A stretch of 64,000 nucleotides of DNA, from the NCBI GenBank assembly GCA_022508485.1, contig JAFLVD010000004.1, forward strand, positions 1,495 through 65,494, read 5' to 3'. Under the pieces are notes generated by a model. It did no database searches. It was given only the letters and a program-made list of their open reading frames with translations, and was not told where the DNA came from. Each line of letters begins with the position of its first letter. Positions within the stretch are counted from its first letter, which is position 1. Of the stretch, positions 47,146 to 56,014 are shown piece after piece. Both the position numbers and the translations under genes were made by a program. Source of the DNA: Clostridiales bacterium. Lineage in GTDB: Bacteria > Bacillota > Clostridia > Christensenellales > Pumilibacteraceae.

Positions 47146-48092
47146 TATTTTTTACCCATAAGTAGGCACATGACCGCTTTTTGCGCGTGCAGACGGTTTT
47201 CCGCTTCCTCGAAAATTATCGAGCGCGACGAGTCGATTACGTCCACGGTAACTTCCTCGCCGCGGTGGGCGGGCAGGCAGTGCATAAACACCGCGTTTTT
47301 GTTTGCGAGCGCGAGCACGTCGCCGTTAACCTGGTAGGGCATAAGCGCCTTTTCCTTTGCCGGGTCTTTGGCTTGTCCCATAGAGAAGAATACGTCGGTG
47401 TACAGCGCGTCGGCGTCCTTTGCGGCTTCCTCGACGCTGTTCGTTACCGTTACGTCGCCTATCTTTTTTGCTGCGGCGACGATATCGGGGTTGGGCTCAA
47501 AACCTTTGGGCGAGCAGACGCACACCTTCATGCCGGTTTTGGCGCCTGCAAGCATAAGCGAGTGCGCCATGTTGTTTCCGTCGCCGAAGTAGGAAAGCTT
47601 AACGCCCTCGAGCCTGCCGTACGTTTCCCAAAGCGTGAATATGTCGGCAAGAGCCTGGCAGGGGTGAAAGTCGTCGGTAAGTCCGTTTATAACCGAAAAG
47701 GTGCCGTACTGCGCGAGCATGTCCACGTCCGACTGCTTAAAGGTTCTTATCATTACGCCGTCAATCCCGTACCTGGAAAGCACGCGTGCGGTGTCCTCTA
47801 TCGTTTCGCCCCTGCCGAGCTGAATGTCGTTGCTCGAAAGAAAGAGCGAGTGTCCGCCGAGCTGGTGCATACCCATTTCGAACGATACGCGAGTGCGCGT
47901 CGACGACTTGGAAAAAATCATCGCAAGGGTTTTGCCCTTTAACAGCTCGTGCTTTTTGCCGCGACGGAACGCCGATTTGAGCGACGCCGCAAGATGTAAT
48001 ATTTCGTATATGTCCGAAGAGGAATAATCGAGTAGGTTGAGAAGGTGTTTATGTTCTATCCGGCCCTTCGGCTTGTAAGACGATATGTCCAT
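47145..48092 (-). CDS. argF: ornithine carbamoyltransferase
   Basis: 'SKSSTRTRVSFEMGMHQLGG', 'DDFHPCQALADIFTLWE', 'FMHCLPAHRGEEV'. Confidence 0.95.
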   Translation of the reverse strand: MDISSYKPKGRIEHKHLLNLLDYSSSDIYEILHLAASLKSAFRRGKKHELLKGKTLAMIFSKSSTRTRVSFEMGMHQLGGHSLFLSSNDIQLGRGETIEDTARVLSRYGIDGVMIRTFKQSDVDMLAQYGTFSVINGLTDDFHPCQALADIFTLWETYGRLEGVKLSYFGDGNNMAHSLMLAGAKTGMKVCVCSPKGFEPNPDIVAAAKKIGDVTVTNSVEEAAKDADALYTDVFFSMGQAKDPAKEKALMPYQVNGDVLALANKNAVFMHCLPAHRGEEVTVDVIDSSRSIIFEEAENRLHAQKAVMCLLMGKK

Positions 48093-48157
48093 GTTTCTCC
48101 TTTGCGTTTATACGCCTTATTCTCGGCATAAAGCCGCGGCTGTATAATTATGTATAT

Positions 48158-48186
48158 ATTATAACAGTTTTGTTATTTTAAAGCAA
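48158..48186 (-). promoter_or_regulatory. promoter TTGCTT-17-TATAAT for argF
   Basis: Motif and spacing on minus strand. Confidence 0.6.
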
Positions 48187-48247
48187 GTAAAAGTAACGGC
48201 TTTTGATTTTTAGTTGCTTTTTTAAGGGCGAAAAACCGCGTTTTATG

Positions 48248-48276
48248 AAAAAAGCGGCAGATTATGCCGCTTTTTT
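48248..48276. terminator. intrinsic terminator between argD and argF
   Basis: AAAAAAGCGGCA-GATTA-TGCCGCTTTTTT. Confidence 0.85.
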
Positions 48277-48299
48277 CAGTATCGATGAAACGATTTAAA

Positions 48300-49490
48300 C
48301 TAAATGTTTGTCGAGGCGCAAATTTCGTCGAGCGCAGATATAAGTCCGTCGATTTCCTCTTTCGTAATAGTAAGGGGCGGAATGAGCCTTATCGTGTTGT
48401 TGCCTGCCACGTTTACAAGGTATCCGCGCTCTCTTAATTTGTTGTCGAACACCGCCGCCGGAAGCTTGTCGATAAGCTGAATTCCGCGCATAAGTCCTTT
48501 GCCTCGAATGTCCGATATAAAGTTATATTTAGAGAAGTGGGCGAGCCGTTCGCCTAAATATTCGCCTACGGCCGCCGAGCTTTCGAGAAGTCCGCTCGTT
48601 AAAATTTCGAGCGTCTTTTTTGCCGCCGCGCAGGCAAGCGAGTTGCCGCCGAATGTAGAGCCGTGGTCGCCGAGCCTGAATGCGGTGCCGACTTCCTCGC
48701 TCGCAAGGCAGGCGCCCATCGGGATTCCGCCTGCAATACCCTTTGCCATTGTGATAATGTCGGGCTGTATGCCGAAGTGCTCGAACGAGAAAAGCTTGCC
48801 CGTTCTGCCCATGCCGGTCTGAACCTCGTCGACCGCGAAAAGTATTCCACGCGACTTGCAAAGCGCGTACGCGTTGACTATAAAATCGTTGGTAAAAGGG
48901 CGCACGCCGCGCTCGCCCTGAATCGTTTCGATAAGCACGCCGCACACCGAGTCGTCGAGCTTACTTTTAAAGTCCTCGAAGTCGTTATACTTAAAGTGCT
49001 CGAAGCCCTCGGGAAGCGGTGCATACGCCTCGTGCTGCGAGGCGTTGTCGGTTGCGGTGAGCGTTGCGAGCGTTCTGCCGTGGAACGCGCCCTCCGACGC
49101 GAGGATTTTGCACGGCTTGCCGCTGTTTGCCGCGTATCTACGCATAAGCTTTATGGCGCACTCGTTGGCCTCCGCGCCGCTGTTGCATAAAAATATGCGT
49201 TTAAAGCCCGATTTTTCGGCGAGAAGGGCGAGATACTCCGACTGCACCTGCGTATAGTAGTGGTTGGACACGTGCATCAGTTTATGCACCTGCTCGCACA
49301 CCGCCGCGGTGTATTCGGGGTGGTTGTAGCCGAGGATATTCGTGGCGATGCCTGCGACAAAATCGACGTACTTGTTGCCGTTTATGTCGTAAAGACAGTT
49401 GCCTTCGCCGTGATCGATGCAAAGATTATGCCGCGAAAATACCGGCATGTAGTTCTCCGCCTCGATTTCCTTGATTTTATTTAAATTCAT
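48300..49490 (-). CDS. argD: acetylornithine aminotransferase
   Basis: 'FLCNSGAEANECAIKLMRRY', 'DEVQTGMGRTGKLFSFEHFGIQPDIITMAKGIAGGIPMGA'. Confidence 0.94.
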   Translation of the reverse strand: MNLNKIKEIEAENYMPVFSRHNLCIDHGEGNCLYDINGNKYVDFVAGIATNILGYNHPEYTAAVCEQVHKLMHVSNHYYTQVQSEYLALLAEKSGFKRIFLCNSGAEANECAIKLMRRYAANSGKPCKILASEGAFHGRTLATLTATDNASQHEAYAPLPEGFEHFKYNDFEDFKSKLDDSVCGVLIETIQGERGVRPFTNDFIVNAYALCKSRGILFAVDEVQTGMGRTGKLFSFEHFGIQPDIITMAKGIAGGIPMGACLASEEVGTAFRLGDHGSTFGGNSLACAAAKKTLEILTSGLLESSAAVGEYLGERLAHFSKYNFISDIRGKGLMRGIQLIDKLPAAVFDNKLRERGYLVNVAGNNTIRLIPPLTITKEEIDGLISALDEICASTNI

Positions 49491-49617
49491 TTTTTTGCCC
49501 ACCAATCATTTTATTGTTGTCAAGCGTATGCAGTCTGTTTGTATTTATCTGTTAGTTTAACAAGCAGGCTTTTGCCCACCTATATTTATTTTTTGCGTGT
49601 TGTGTAATGCGCGAACT

Positions 49618-50481
49618 TTACCGTTCTATCATTGTGCCTACGCCGTCGTCGGTGAACAGCTCTAAGAGTATCGAGTGGGGAAGCGTGCCGTTTAGAACGA
49701 GGACGCTGCCTATTCCGCGCTCGATTGCGTCGATACAGCTGTTGGCCTTAGGCACCATGCCTCCCGAGATTGCGCCGCTGTCTATCATCTTTCTAAGCTC
49801 GGCGACCGAAATTCTGTCGATAAGCGTTTCTTTGTCGTTCTTGTTTGCCATAATGCCGTCGATGTCGGACAGGAACAGCAGCTTTTCGGCGTGCATTGCC
49901 GCGCCTATTGCCGCCGCGGCAGTATCCGCGTTTACGTTGTAGCTGTTGCCTTCCTCATCGGTCGCTATGGAAGCTATAACGGGGATAAACTCGTCCTTTG
50001 CAAGCACTTCGAGAAGCTTTGCGTTGATTTCTGTGATTTTTCCGACGTAGCCGAGGTTGTCGTCGAGCTTTTCCGCCTTTATCAGCTGGGAATCCTTGCC
50101 GCAAAGCCCGATTGCCTTTACGCCGAGCGTGTTCAACGTGCCGGCGATGTTCTTGTTAAGCTTGCCGCAAAGAATCATTTGCGCGACTTCCATAGTATCC
50201 TCGTCGGTTACTCTGAGTCCGTTGCAAAACTGCGGCTTAATGCCGAGACGGGAGAGCATCTTGTTTATCTCGGGTCCGCCGCCGTGGACGAGTATGGGGT
50301 TTACGCCCACGATCTTTAACGCGGCGATATCTTGAAGTATAGTCGCCGTTATTTCCTCGTCGCCCATTGCGTTTCCGCCGTATTTAATGACTATCGTTTT
50401 GCCCGAGTACTGGTGTATGTAGGGTAACGCTTCGCAGATTATCTTTGCGCGCTCGATTGTCGATTTGAATGATTCCTTCAT
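49618..50481 (-). CDS. argB: acetylglutamate kinase
   Basis: 'VIKYGGNAMGDEE', 'ILVHGGGPEINKMLSRLGI', 'GGMVPKANSCIDAIERG'. Confidence 0.95.
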   Translation of the reverse strand: MKESFKSTIERAKIICEALPYIHQYSGKTIVIKYGGNAMGDEEITATILQDIAALKIVGVNPILVHGGGPEINKMLSRLGIKPQFCNGLRVTDEDTMEVAQMILCGKLNKNIAGTLNTLGVKAIGLCGKDSQLIKAEKLDDNLGYVGKITEINAKLLEVLAKDEFIPVIASIATDEEGNSYNVNADTAAAAIGAAMHAEKLLFLSDIDGIMANKNDKETLIDRISVAELRKMIDSGAISGGMVPKANSCIDAIERGIGSVLVLNGTLPHSILLELFTDDGVGTMIER

Positions 50482-50600
50482 TATATATATTCCTCTTGTC
50501 TTGATGTCGTGATTGTAATGTGGCCTTGTTAGTTAGGTTAGGTAAACGGCAGTCGCTCTTAACTGTAAGCAGGTAAATCCGAGAACCGAATCCGCGATTG

Positions 50601-51629
50601 TTATATCGGTGCGTTTACGGGAAGTCCGCTCGTTTCCTCGAAGCCGAACATGATGTTCATGTTTTGCACGGCCTGACCTGCGGCGCCCTTTAAAAGATTG
50701 TCGAGTACGGACACTATAATTCCGTGTCCCACGCCGTCGAACCTTGCCGAAAAAACGCATTTGTTGGTGTGTGCAACGTGCGCTATTTCGGGAAGCGAAT
50801 CCGAATAAGATACGAACGTTTCGCCCTCGTACGCGCCCTTTAAAGCCGATTTAGCCGCTTCCTCGTCCTTAACCGTAAAGTAGACGGTGGAAAGTATTCC
50901 GCGTTTTATGGGCAGAAGGTGAGGTGTGAATATAATTTTGTGCCCGATTTTTTCCTCTATCTCGGGTGCGTGGCGGTGGGTAAAAACACCGTACGCTTTA
51001 AAGTTTTCGTCGAGCGTTGTAAACGAGTACGCCTCGTCGCTTTTTCTGCCGGCGCCGCTCACTCCGCTCTTGCTGTCGATAACGACGTTATCTATAAGCT
51101 TGTTTTTTGTAAGCGGAATAAGAGGAAGCACAGCGCTCGTTACGTAGCAGCCGGGATTGGATACGAGTGCGGCGGTCTTTATTTTATCGCGGTTAACCTC
51201 GCACAGTCCGTACACCGCTTTTTTGTTAAGGTCGGGTCGGGGGTGGGTTACGCCGTACGTTTTTTCGTAGACCGAAATATCGTCGAAGCGGTAGTCGGCG
51301 GACAGGTCGATAACGCGTATTCCTTTGTCGATAAGGTTTCCGCAAATCTCCGCGCCGGCGGTCTGCGGAAGAGCGACGAACACGACGTCGCATGCGTAAA
51401 TGTCGGCGGAGTCCGGCTCGGTAAAAGTGAGAGCACACGAGAGCGCAGGGAAAGCCTCGCACACCTTTTTACCTAACTGCGCGCGGCTTGTTACCGCGTT
51501 AAGCTCGGCGTACGGGTGAGAGGATATAAGCCGCAAAACTTCCATACCGGCATAGCCGTTGGCGCCGATTATTCCTACCTTGATTTTAGCTTTCTTCATA
51601 TCAACCCAATCGAAATATTTATTATACAT
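50601..51629 (-). CDS. argC: N-acetyl-gamma-glutamyl-phosphate reductase
   Basis: 'KVGIIGANGYAGMEVLRLISSHPYAEL', 'LVSNPGCYVTSAVLPLIPL', 'SKSGVSGAGRK'. Confidence 0.95.
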   Translation of the reverse strand: MYNKYFDWVDMKKAKIKVGIIGANGYAGMEVLRLISSHPYAELNAVTSRAQLGKKVCEAFPALSCALTFTEPDSADIYACDVVFVALPQTAGAEICGNLIDKGIRVIDLSADYRFDDISVYEKTYGVTHPRPDLNKKAVYGLCEVNRDKIKTAALVSNPGCYVTSAVLPLIPLTKNKLIDNVVIDSKSGVSGAGRKSDEAYSFTTLDENFKAYGVFTHRHAPEIEEKIGHKIIFTPHLLPIKRGILSTVYFTVKDEEAAKSALKGAYEGETFVSYSDSLPEIAHVAHTNKCVFSARFDGVGHGIIVSVLDNLLKGAAGQAVQNMNIMFGFEETSGLPVNAPI

Positions 51630-51733
51630 TGATTATATACAAATTCGATAAAAAAAGCAACAAATATAACTATATTTTATAAACAGTAGCTTATGACATA
51701 AACAGTAGACGATGCCGTGCGAGCTAAAAACAC

Positions 51734-51762
51734 TTGACAAAGAATGTACAATAAAGTATAAT
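51734..51762 (+). promoter_or_regulatory. promoter TTGACA-17-TATAAT for tRNA-Leu
   Basis: Perfect consensus 13 nt upstream of the tRNA 5' end. Confidence 0.9.
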
Positions 51763-51775
51763 CAACCTTAGCCAT

Positions 51776-51863
51776 GCCGGTGTGGTGGAATTGGCAGACG
51801 CGCCGGACTCAAAATCCGGTGGACTAATAATCCGTATCGGTTCGACCCCGATCACCGGCACCA
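51776..51863 (+). tRNA. tRNA-Leu(CAA), CCA encoded
   Basis: Acceptor GCCGGTG/CACCGGC, anticodon arm CCGGA-CTCAAAA-TCCGG, T arm ATCGG-TTCGACC-CCGAT, long variable arm, 3' ACCA. Confidence 0.95.
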
Positions 51864-51963
51864 AAGCGGCGCTATCCGCGCCTAAATGAATAGATAAGAG
51901 ATAATAGATAAGAATTAATAAAGCGAAAACTATCGTCGCCGCTTTGTATTTTTATCTCTTATC
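51863..51963. repeat. two interleaved inverted repeats between tRNA-Leu and ORF 51999
   Basis: AAAGCGGCG (51863-51871)/CGCCGCTTT (51937-51945) and GATAAGAGATA (51893-51903)/TATCTCTTATC (51953-51963), order a-b-a'-b'. Confidence 0.8.
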
Positions 51964-51998
51964 TCTTATCTTTTATTTTTTATCTAAACGAGGTTACT

Positions 51999-52349
51999 AT
52001 GTCGCAAGATAACGTGTTGCAAGAAAAGTCGCTGTTGTTTGCCGCAAGAATCGTAAAGCTGCATAATTATCTTTGCAAAGAAAAACACGAAACGATAATT
52101 TCCAAACAAATAATCCGAAGCGGAACCAGCATCGGTGCAAACATTAACGAAGCTACTTACGGGGCAAGCAAGGCCGACTTTGTTGCTAAATTGCATATAG
52201 CCTTAAAGGAAACAGCCGAAACCGAATATTGGTTAAGGCTGCTTACTCTTACTGAATATTTAACTGCTTCGGAAAGTGAATCGCTTATCGAAGATTGTAT
52301 GGAAATAAAGCGGATACTTGTTTCCTCGTTAAAAACTTCCAAGGCATAA
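51999..52349 (+). CDS. four helix bundle protein (23S rRNA intervening-sequence protein family)
   Basis: 'IVKLHNYL..ISKQIIRSGTSIGANINEATYGASKADFVAKLHIALKETAETEYWLRLL' is the family signature. Confidence 0.93.
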   Translation: MSQDNVLQEKSLLFAARIVKLHNYLCKEKHETIISKQIIRSGTSIGANINEATYGASKADFVAKLHIALKETAETEYWLRLLTLTEYLTASESESLIEDCMEIKRILVSSLKTSKA

Positions 52350-52386
52350 ATATAATAAAAACACTTTTATTGTTGTTCTAAATAAT

Positions 52387-53172
52387 TCACATCTCAATTT
52401 TACAGTCTTTCGCCGCGTTAAGGATGAGTTTTAGGTTTTCCTCGCTGTTTGCGACGACGAGGCCCGATTCGCCGTAGCGGTAGGGCGAGCCGTCTATTGC
52501 GGCGTACACACAGCCTGCTTCCTTAGCGGCGAGCAGTCCCGGGGAAATGTCCCATACCTTAGAGTAGTACGTTATATACGCGAGCGCATGACCGCAAACG
52601 ATTAGCGAAAAATCGATACACGCCGCGCCGAAATGCCGCGTTTTTAAAAATGAGGGCTGTAATTTTTCCACGAGCGAAAACTGCTTTTGCATAGGTACGG
52701 AAACATCGCCGTAGTAGTCGCTTATAATAAGCATGCCGTCCGCCGCTTTTTGTGAATGGTCTACGCGCAGGCGCACGCCGTTAAAGTACGCACCGTTGCC
52801 GTCGATTGCGGTTAAAACGTCGTCGTGCTTGGGAAAGTACAGCACGGACGCGCGGCAAACCTCGTCCTCGAAGTACGCGATTTGAATTCCGTAGAGGGTA
52901 AGACCTGCGGCAAAGTTGCACGTTCCGTCGATAGGGTCGACGACGTAGCAGCGGCCCGAAAGACTTCCTCTCGAATAGTTTTCCTCGCTTATAACCGAAG
53001 CGGACGGGTCGAACCGTTTAATTTTTTCTACTATAAAATTCTCTATCAGAATATCGTTTTCGGTGAGTAGATCGTTTTTCGTTTTGTGGCGCGATACGAC
53101 AACTTCCTGGGCAAGCAGCTTTTTGCCGGCCTCGCGCACAATGGTCTCAATCTGTTTAATCCGTTCAGTCAA
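52387..53172 (-). CDS. inositol monophosphatase-fold phosphatase, TTG start, third gene of TIR-STAND operon
   Basis: 'SEEN', 'VVDPIDGTCNF', 'WDISPGLLAAKEAG'; SD GGAGG 8 nt before TTG, 8-bp overlap with TIR gene. Confidence 0.9.
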   Translation of the reverse strand: MTERIKQIETIVREAGKKLLAQEVVVSRHKTKNDLLTENDILIENFIVEKIKRFDPSASVISEENYSRGSLSGRCYVVDPIDGTCNFAAGLTLYGIQIAYFEDEVCRASVLYFPKHDDVLTAIDGNGAYFNGVRLRVDHSQKAADGMLIISDYYGDVSVPMQKQFSLVEKLQPSFLKTRHFGAACIDFSLIVCGHALAYITYYSKVWDISPGLLAAKEAGCVYAAIDGSPYRYGESGLVVANSEENLKLILNAAKDCKIEM

Positions 53173-56014
53173 GGCTTTTACCTCCGTTTTGAATGAGCTT
53201 GCCGATATATTCGACCCACTTATCTATGTACTCGTTATCTTCCGTTTCCGAGCGGTGCTTGTCGCCGGTTAGGGAAGAGATAAGCCCTATGAGTAAATCG
53301 CATTCCGCCGTTTCGAGATAGGCGTCGATTGCGTCGTAGGCCTCCGCGCCGGCGCGCGCGTATTTTAATCCCGACGCCAGCTCGTTTGCGTCGTTTTTAC
53401 AGTTCATGTACGCGTTAAGCGCGAGGTAGAATTCCACCTGGCCTTTGTCGTACGAGCTTACCGCCTCGTTGTTTAAGATGTTTTCGAGGTCCTCTCTTAT
53501 GCCGGCGGCGTCGCCGCGCATTATGCGTAAAAAGAGCGAGGTGTATTTATAGCGAACGTAATAGCGGTCGACGCACGAATTGTTTTTGTCGTAAATCTCT
53601 TTGCACGACATAAGACATTCCTCCGCCGCCTCGTAGTCCGCCTGCCAGATATATGCGTCGGCAAGAACGCGGTAGTCCTCGGCAAGAAACAGGGTGTTGG
53701 AAATGCGCTTGTCGGTGTTGGGCATATCCTCAATCCTGCGTTTAAGCGTTTTTATGGCGGTGCGAATACTCTTGTTGCCGCTCGAAAACTCGAGCATGTG
53801 CAGATATATTTTTCCTCTTATGAGGTACGCCATACTCTTTTCGAACTCGGGATCGCTGTTTTTCGGATCGATTTCGCTGTCGAGCACCTTTTCCACGTGC
53901 TCTATGCTCTTATCGAAGCTTTCCATAGCCTCGTCGAAAAGAACGAGCTTGCGTTCCGAAAGACCTTTAACGTTGTACAGCTCGGAAAGCAAAAGGTCGT
54001 TTCCGTTCAGCTCGGCATGGCTTGATAAAAGCTGCTTCGCCTTTTTAATGGCGCGGTTAAAATCCTCGACGATGTAATAGTAGAACACCTTGCCGATTTC
54101 GCCCTCTATTCCCCAGTCGGAATTGTCGCTTCTTAGTGCGACTGTAAGACCGATACGTTTAAGAGTAAAGAACATACCCGAGTTGTAAAGAAGCCTGCGG
54201 TTTTCAGAGAAAATGCGTATAAACGTAGGGCGAGTGAGAAGCTCTATGCACTTTTCAGGTATATGATTGTTAAGCTCTTTGAGTTCCTCCAAATACCTGC
54301 CCAGTCCGAAATCGAAGTCGAGTTTTTCTATAACGCAGCGCTGATATTCGTAGTTGTCGAGGCTTTGCGCCAGCTCTTCGTATAGTTCAAGCTCGATAAG
54401 GGTAGCGCCGTAGTAACGCAAAACGTAAAGATTGGAGTAGTTGCCAGCCGAGTAGTCCTTTTCGATAAAGGTGCGAAGGCGCTTGAATCCGCTCTTTTTA
54501 CTGATAAAGAAAATCTGCGTAATGTCGTCGAGAGTGAGCCAGTCTATAAGCGATTTGTGAAGCGGCTCGATAAAGTTGTCGCGCACGGGGAAAAGTCCGC
54601 TTATCCGCGCGAGAATGCCTTTAAGCTCGTACTCCGACCACTCGAGGTAGTCCTCTAAGAATTTAATGTTGGTCGGTTCCTGCGCGATACAGAGAAATTC
54701 GAGAAGGGGCTTGACGTCCTCGTAGGTAAGTCCGCTGTCGCGCCCGAAGATTCGGGAAAAGCAGTCGTTAAAAAACCCGTAAATGCCGACCGGGAAAAAG
54801 TCGATGTCCTCGAGACTGCGGTTGTCCTCTTTAATCTCTTTTGTTATCTCGCTTGCGTAGAGGAACGAGCCCTCCGACTTTTTTAACAGCGCTTCGATTT
54901 TATCCTCGACGGCGTCGGGGAATTGCGATTTATAATACTCGCGCAAATCGTCCTCGGTCTCGTCCGCGGAGAGAACGCATTCCACCGAAATGGGGTAGAT
55001 GGTGCGGCGGATTTCCGCCTCGTTGCGGCTCGAAAGCACAAACTTCAACCAGGGCGGAACGCTGTCCTTCATGCGTGCGAGCACCGAGCACAGCTCGTTT
55101 TCGCCGCGCCAGGAACATTCGTCGAGCGCGTCGATTACTATTACGACCGGTCGATCCATCGTAATGTCCTGCATCGGCTCGACAAGCAAATACTCGAAAA
55201 TTCGCGCCGCGCTCTTTTCGAAAATAGAGTCGAGGTCGATAAGGCTTAAAAGCTTTTCCTTGTACGCCGGGATTGCGCTTGCGAGCTGGTAGGCGATAGA
55301 GGACAGGATATTTTTGGGATTTACTCTGTCGGAGTTGTTGAATTTACAAAAGTGCACGGCGCTGACGTATTCCGGATATTTCCAAACGAGCATGCTCGTA
55401 AACGCCGTTTTGCCTATTCCCGGCCGTGCGTTTATCCAGAAAAAGCGTTTATTCGATTTTAAAAAGCCGTCGAACGCCGCAAACGCGCTTCGTCTGCCGC
55501 AAAACGTGCCGTAATACTTAAACGCGTTTTCGCGAGAAAATATCGGCTTTAAAAGTGTTCTGAGCCGAAGCTCTCTGTCCGAAAACCCGAGCTGAACGTT
55601 TCCGTTTAAAATATCGGTGAGGCTTTTGAAAAAGTCGTCGTATTTTGCGGTAATAAGCTCGCCCGACGGGTCGAGACAATCCATAAGCGAAAGCCGTTGA
55701 AACTTGTTTATGCTGAGCGGAATAAGAGAATCGTCGAGCTTGACGGGGATTATTACCGCGTTGTTTTCGCCTGCGCGGCAAAGCTCGTTTAAACAGTACC
55801 CGTCGCTCGAAGTCGAACGGGCGGAGACGAGAAAAATAAAGTACTTGCAGGATAGAATATGCTCGTCGATTATTCTTTCCCAATCGCCCGTTTTAAGATA
55901 GTCTACGTCGAGGAAAACCTGAAAACCGGCGCCGCGCAAATCTTCCGCAAACTTTTTAACCGCGTCGTCGTGGTGTCCGTGGCCGTAGCTTATAAAGACG
56001 TGCTTTGCGTTCAT
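53165..56014 (-). CDS. TIR-NACHT/STAND NTPase-TPR-like protein
   Basis: TIR 'KHVFISYGHGHHDDAVKKFAEDLRGAGFQVFLD...SSDGYCLNELCRA'; Walker A 'NARPGIGKTAF'; Walker B 'VVIVIDALDECSW'; 'LKFVLSSRNEAEI'; C-terminal helical repeats with TPR-like periodicity. Confidence 0.9.
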   Translation of the reverse strand: MNAKHVFISYGHGHHDDAVKKFAEDLRGAGFQVFLDVDYLKTGDWERIIDEHILSCKYFIFLVSARSTSSDGYCLNELCRAGENNAVIIPVKLDDSLIPLSINKFQRLSLMDCLDPSGELITAKYDDFFKSLTDILNGNVQLGFSDRELRLRTLLKPIFSRENAFKYYGTFCGRRSAFAAFDGFLKSNKRFFWINARPGIGKTAFTSMLVWKYPEYVSAVHFCKFNNSDRVNPKNILSSIAYQLASAIPAYKEKLLSLIDLDSIFEKSAARIFEYLLVEPMQDITMDRPVVIVIDALDECSWRGENELCSVLARMKDSVPPWLKFVLSSRNEAEIRRTIYPISVECVLSADETEDDLREYYKSQFPDAVEDKIEALLKKSEGSFLYASEITKEIKEDNRSLEDIDFFPVGIYGFFNDCFSRIFGRDSGLTYEDVKPLLEFLCIAQEPTNIKFLEDYLEWSEYELKGILARISGLFPVRDNFIEPLHKSLIDWLTLDDITQIFFISKKSGFKRLRTFIEKDYSAGNYSNLYVLRYYGATLIELELYEELAQSLDNYEYQRCVIEKLDFDFGLGRYLEELKELNNHIPEKCIELLTRPTFIRIFSENRRLLYNSGMFFTLKRIGLTVALRSDNSDWGIEGEIGKVFYYYIVEDFNRAIKKAKQLLSSHAELNGNDLLLSELYNVKGLSERKLVLFDEAMESFDKSIEHVEKVLDSEIDPKNSDPEFEKSMAYLIRGKIYLHMLEFSSGNKSIRTAIKTLKRRIEDMPNTDKRISNTLFLAEDYRVLADAYIWQADYEAAEECLMSCKEIYDKNNSCVDRYYVRYKYTSLFLRIMRGDAAGIREDLENILNNEAVSSYDKGQVEFYLALNAYMNCKNDANELASGLKYARAGAEAYDAIDAYLETAECDLLIGLISSLTGDKHRSETEDNEYIDKWVEYIGKLIQNGGKSLD

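Noticed and set aside
51999-52349. Toxin-antitoxin or ribosomal protein S23 annotation for the four-helix-bundle gene
   Set aside because: Sequence fits the IVS four-helix-bundle family; 'S23 ribosomal protein' is a historical misnomer and no partner toxin is adjacent.
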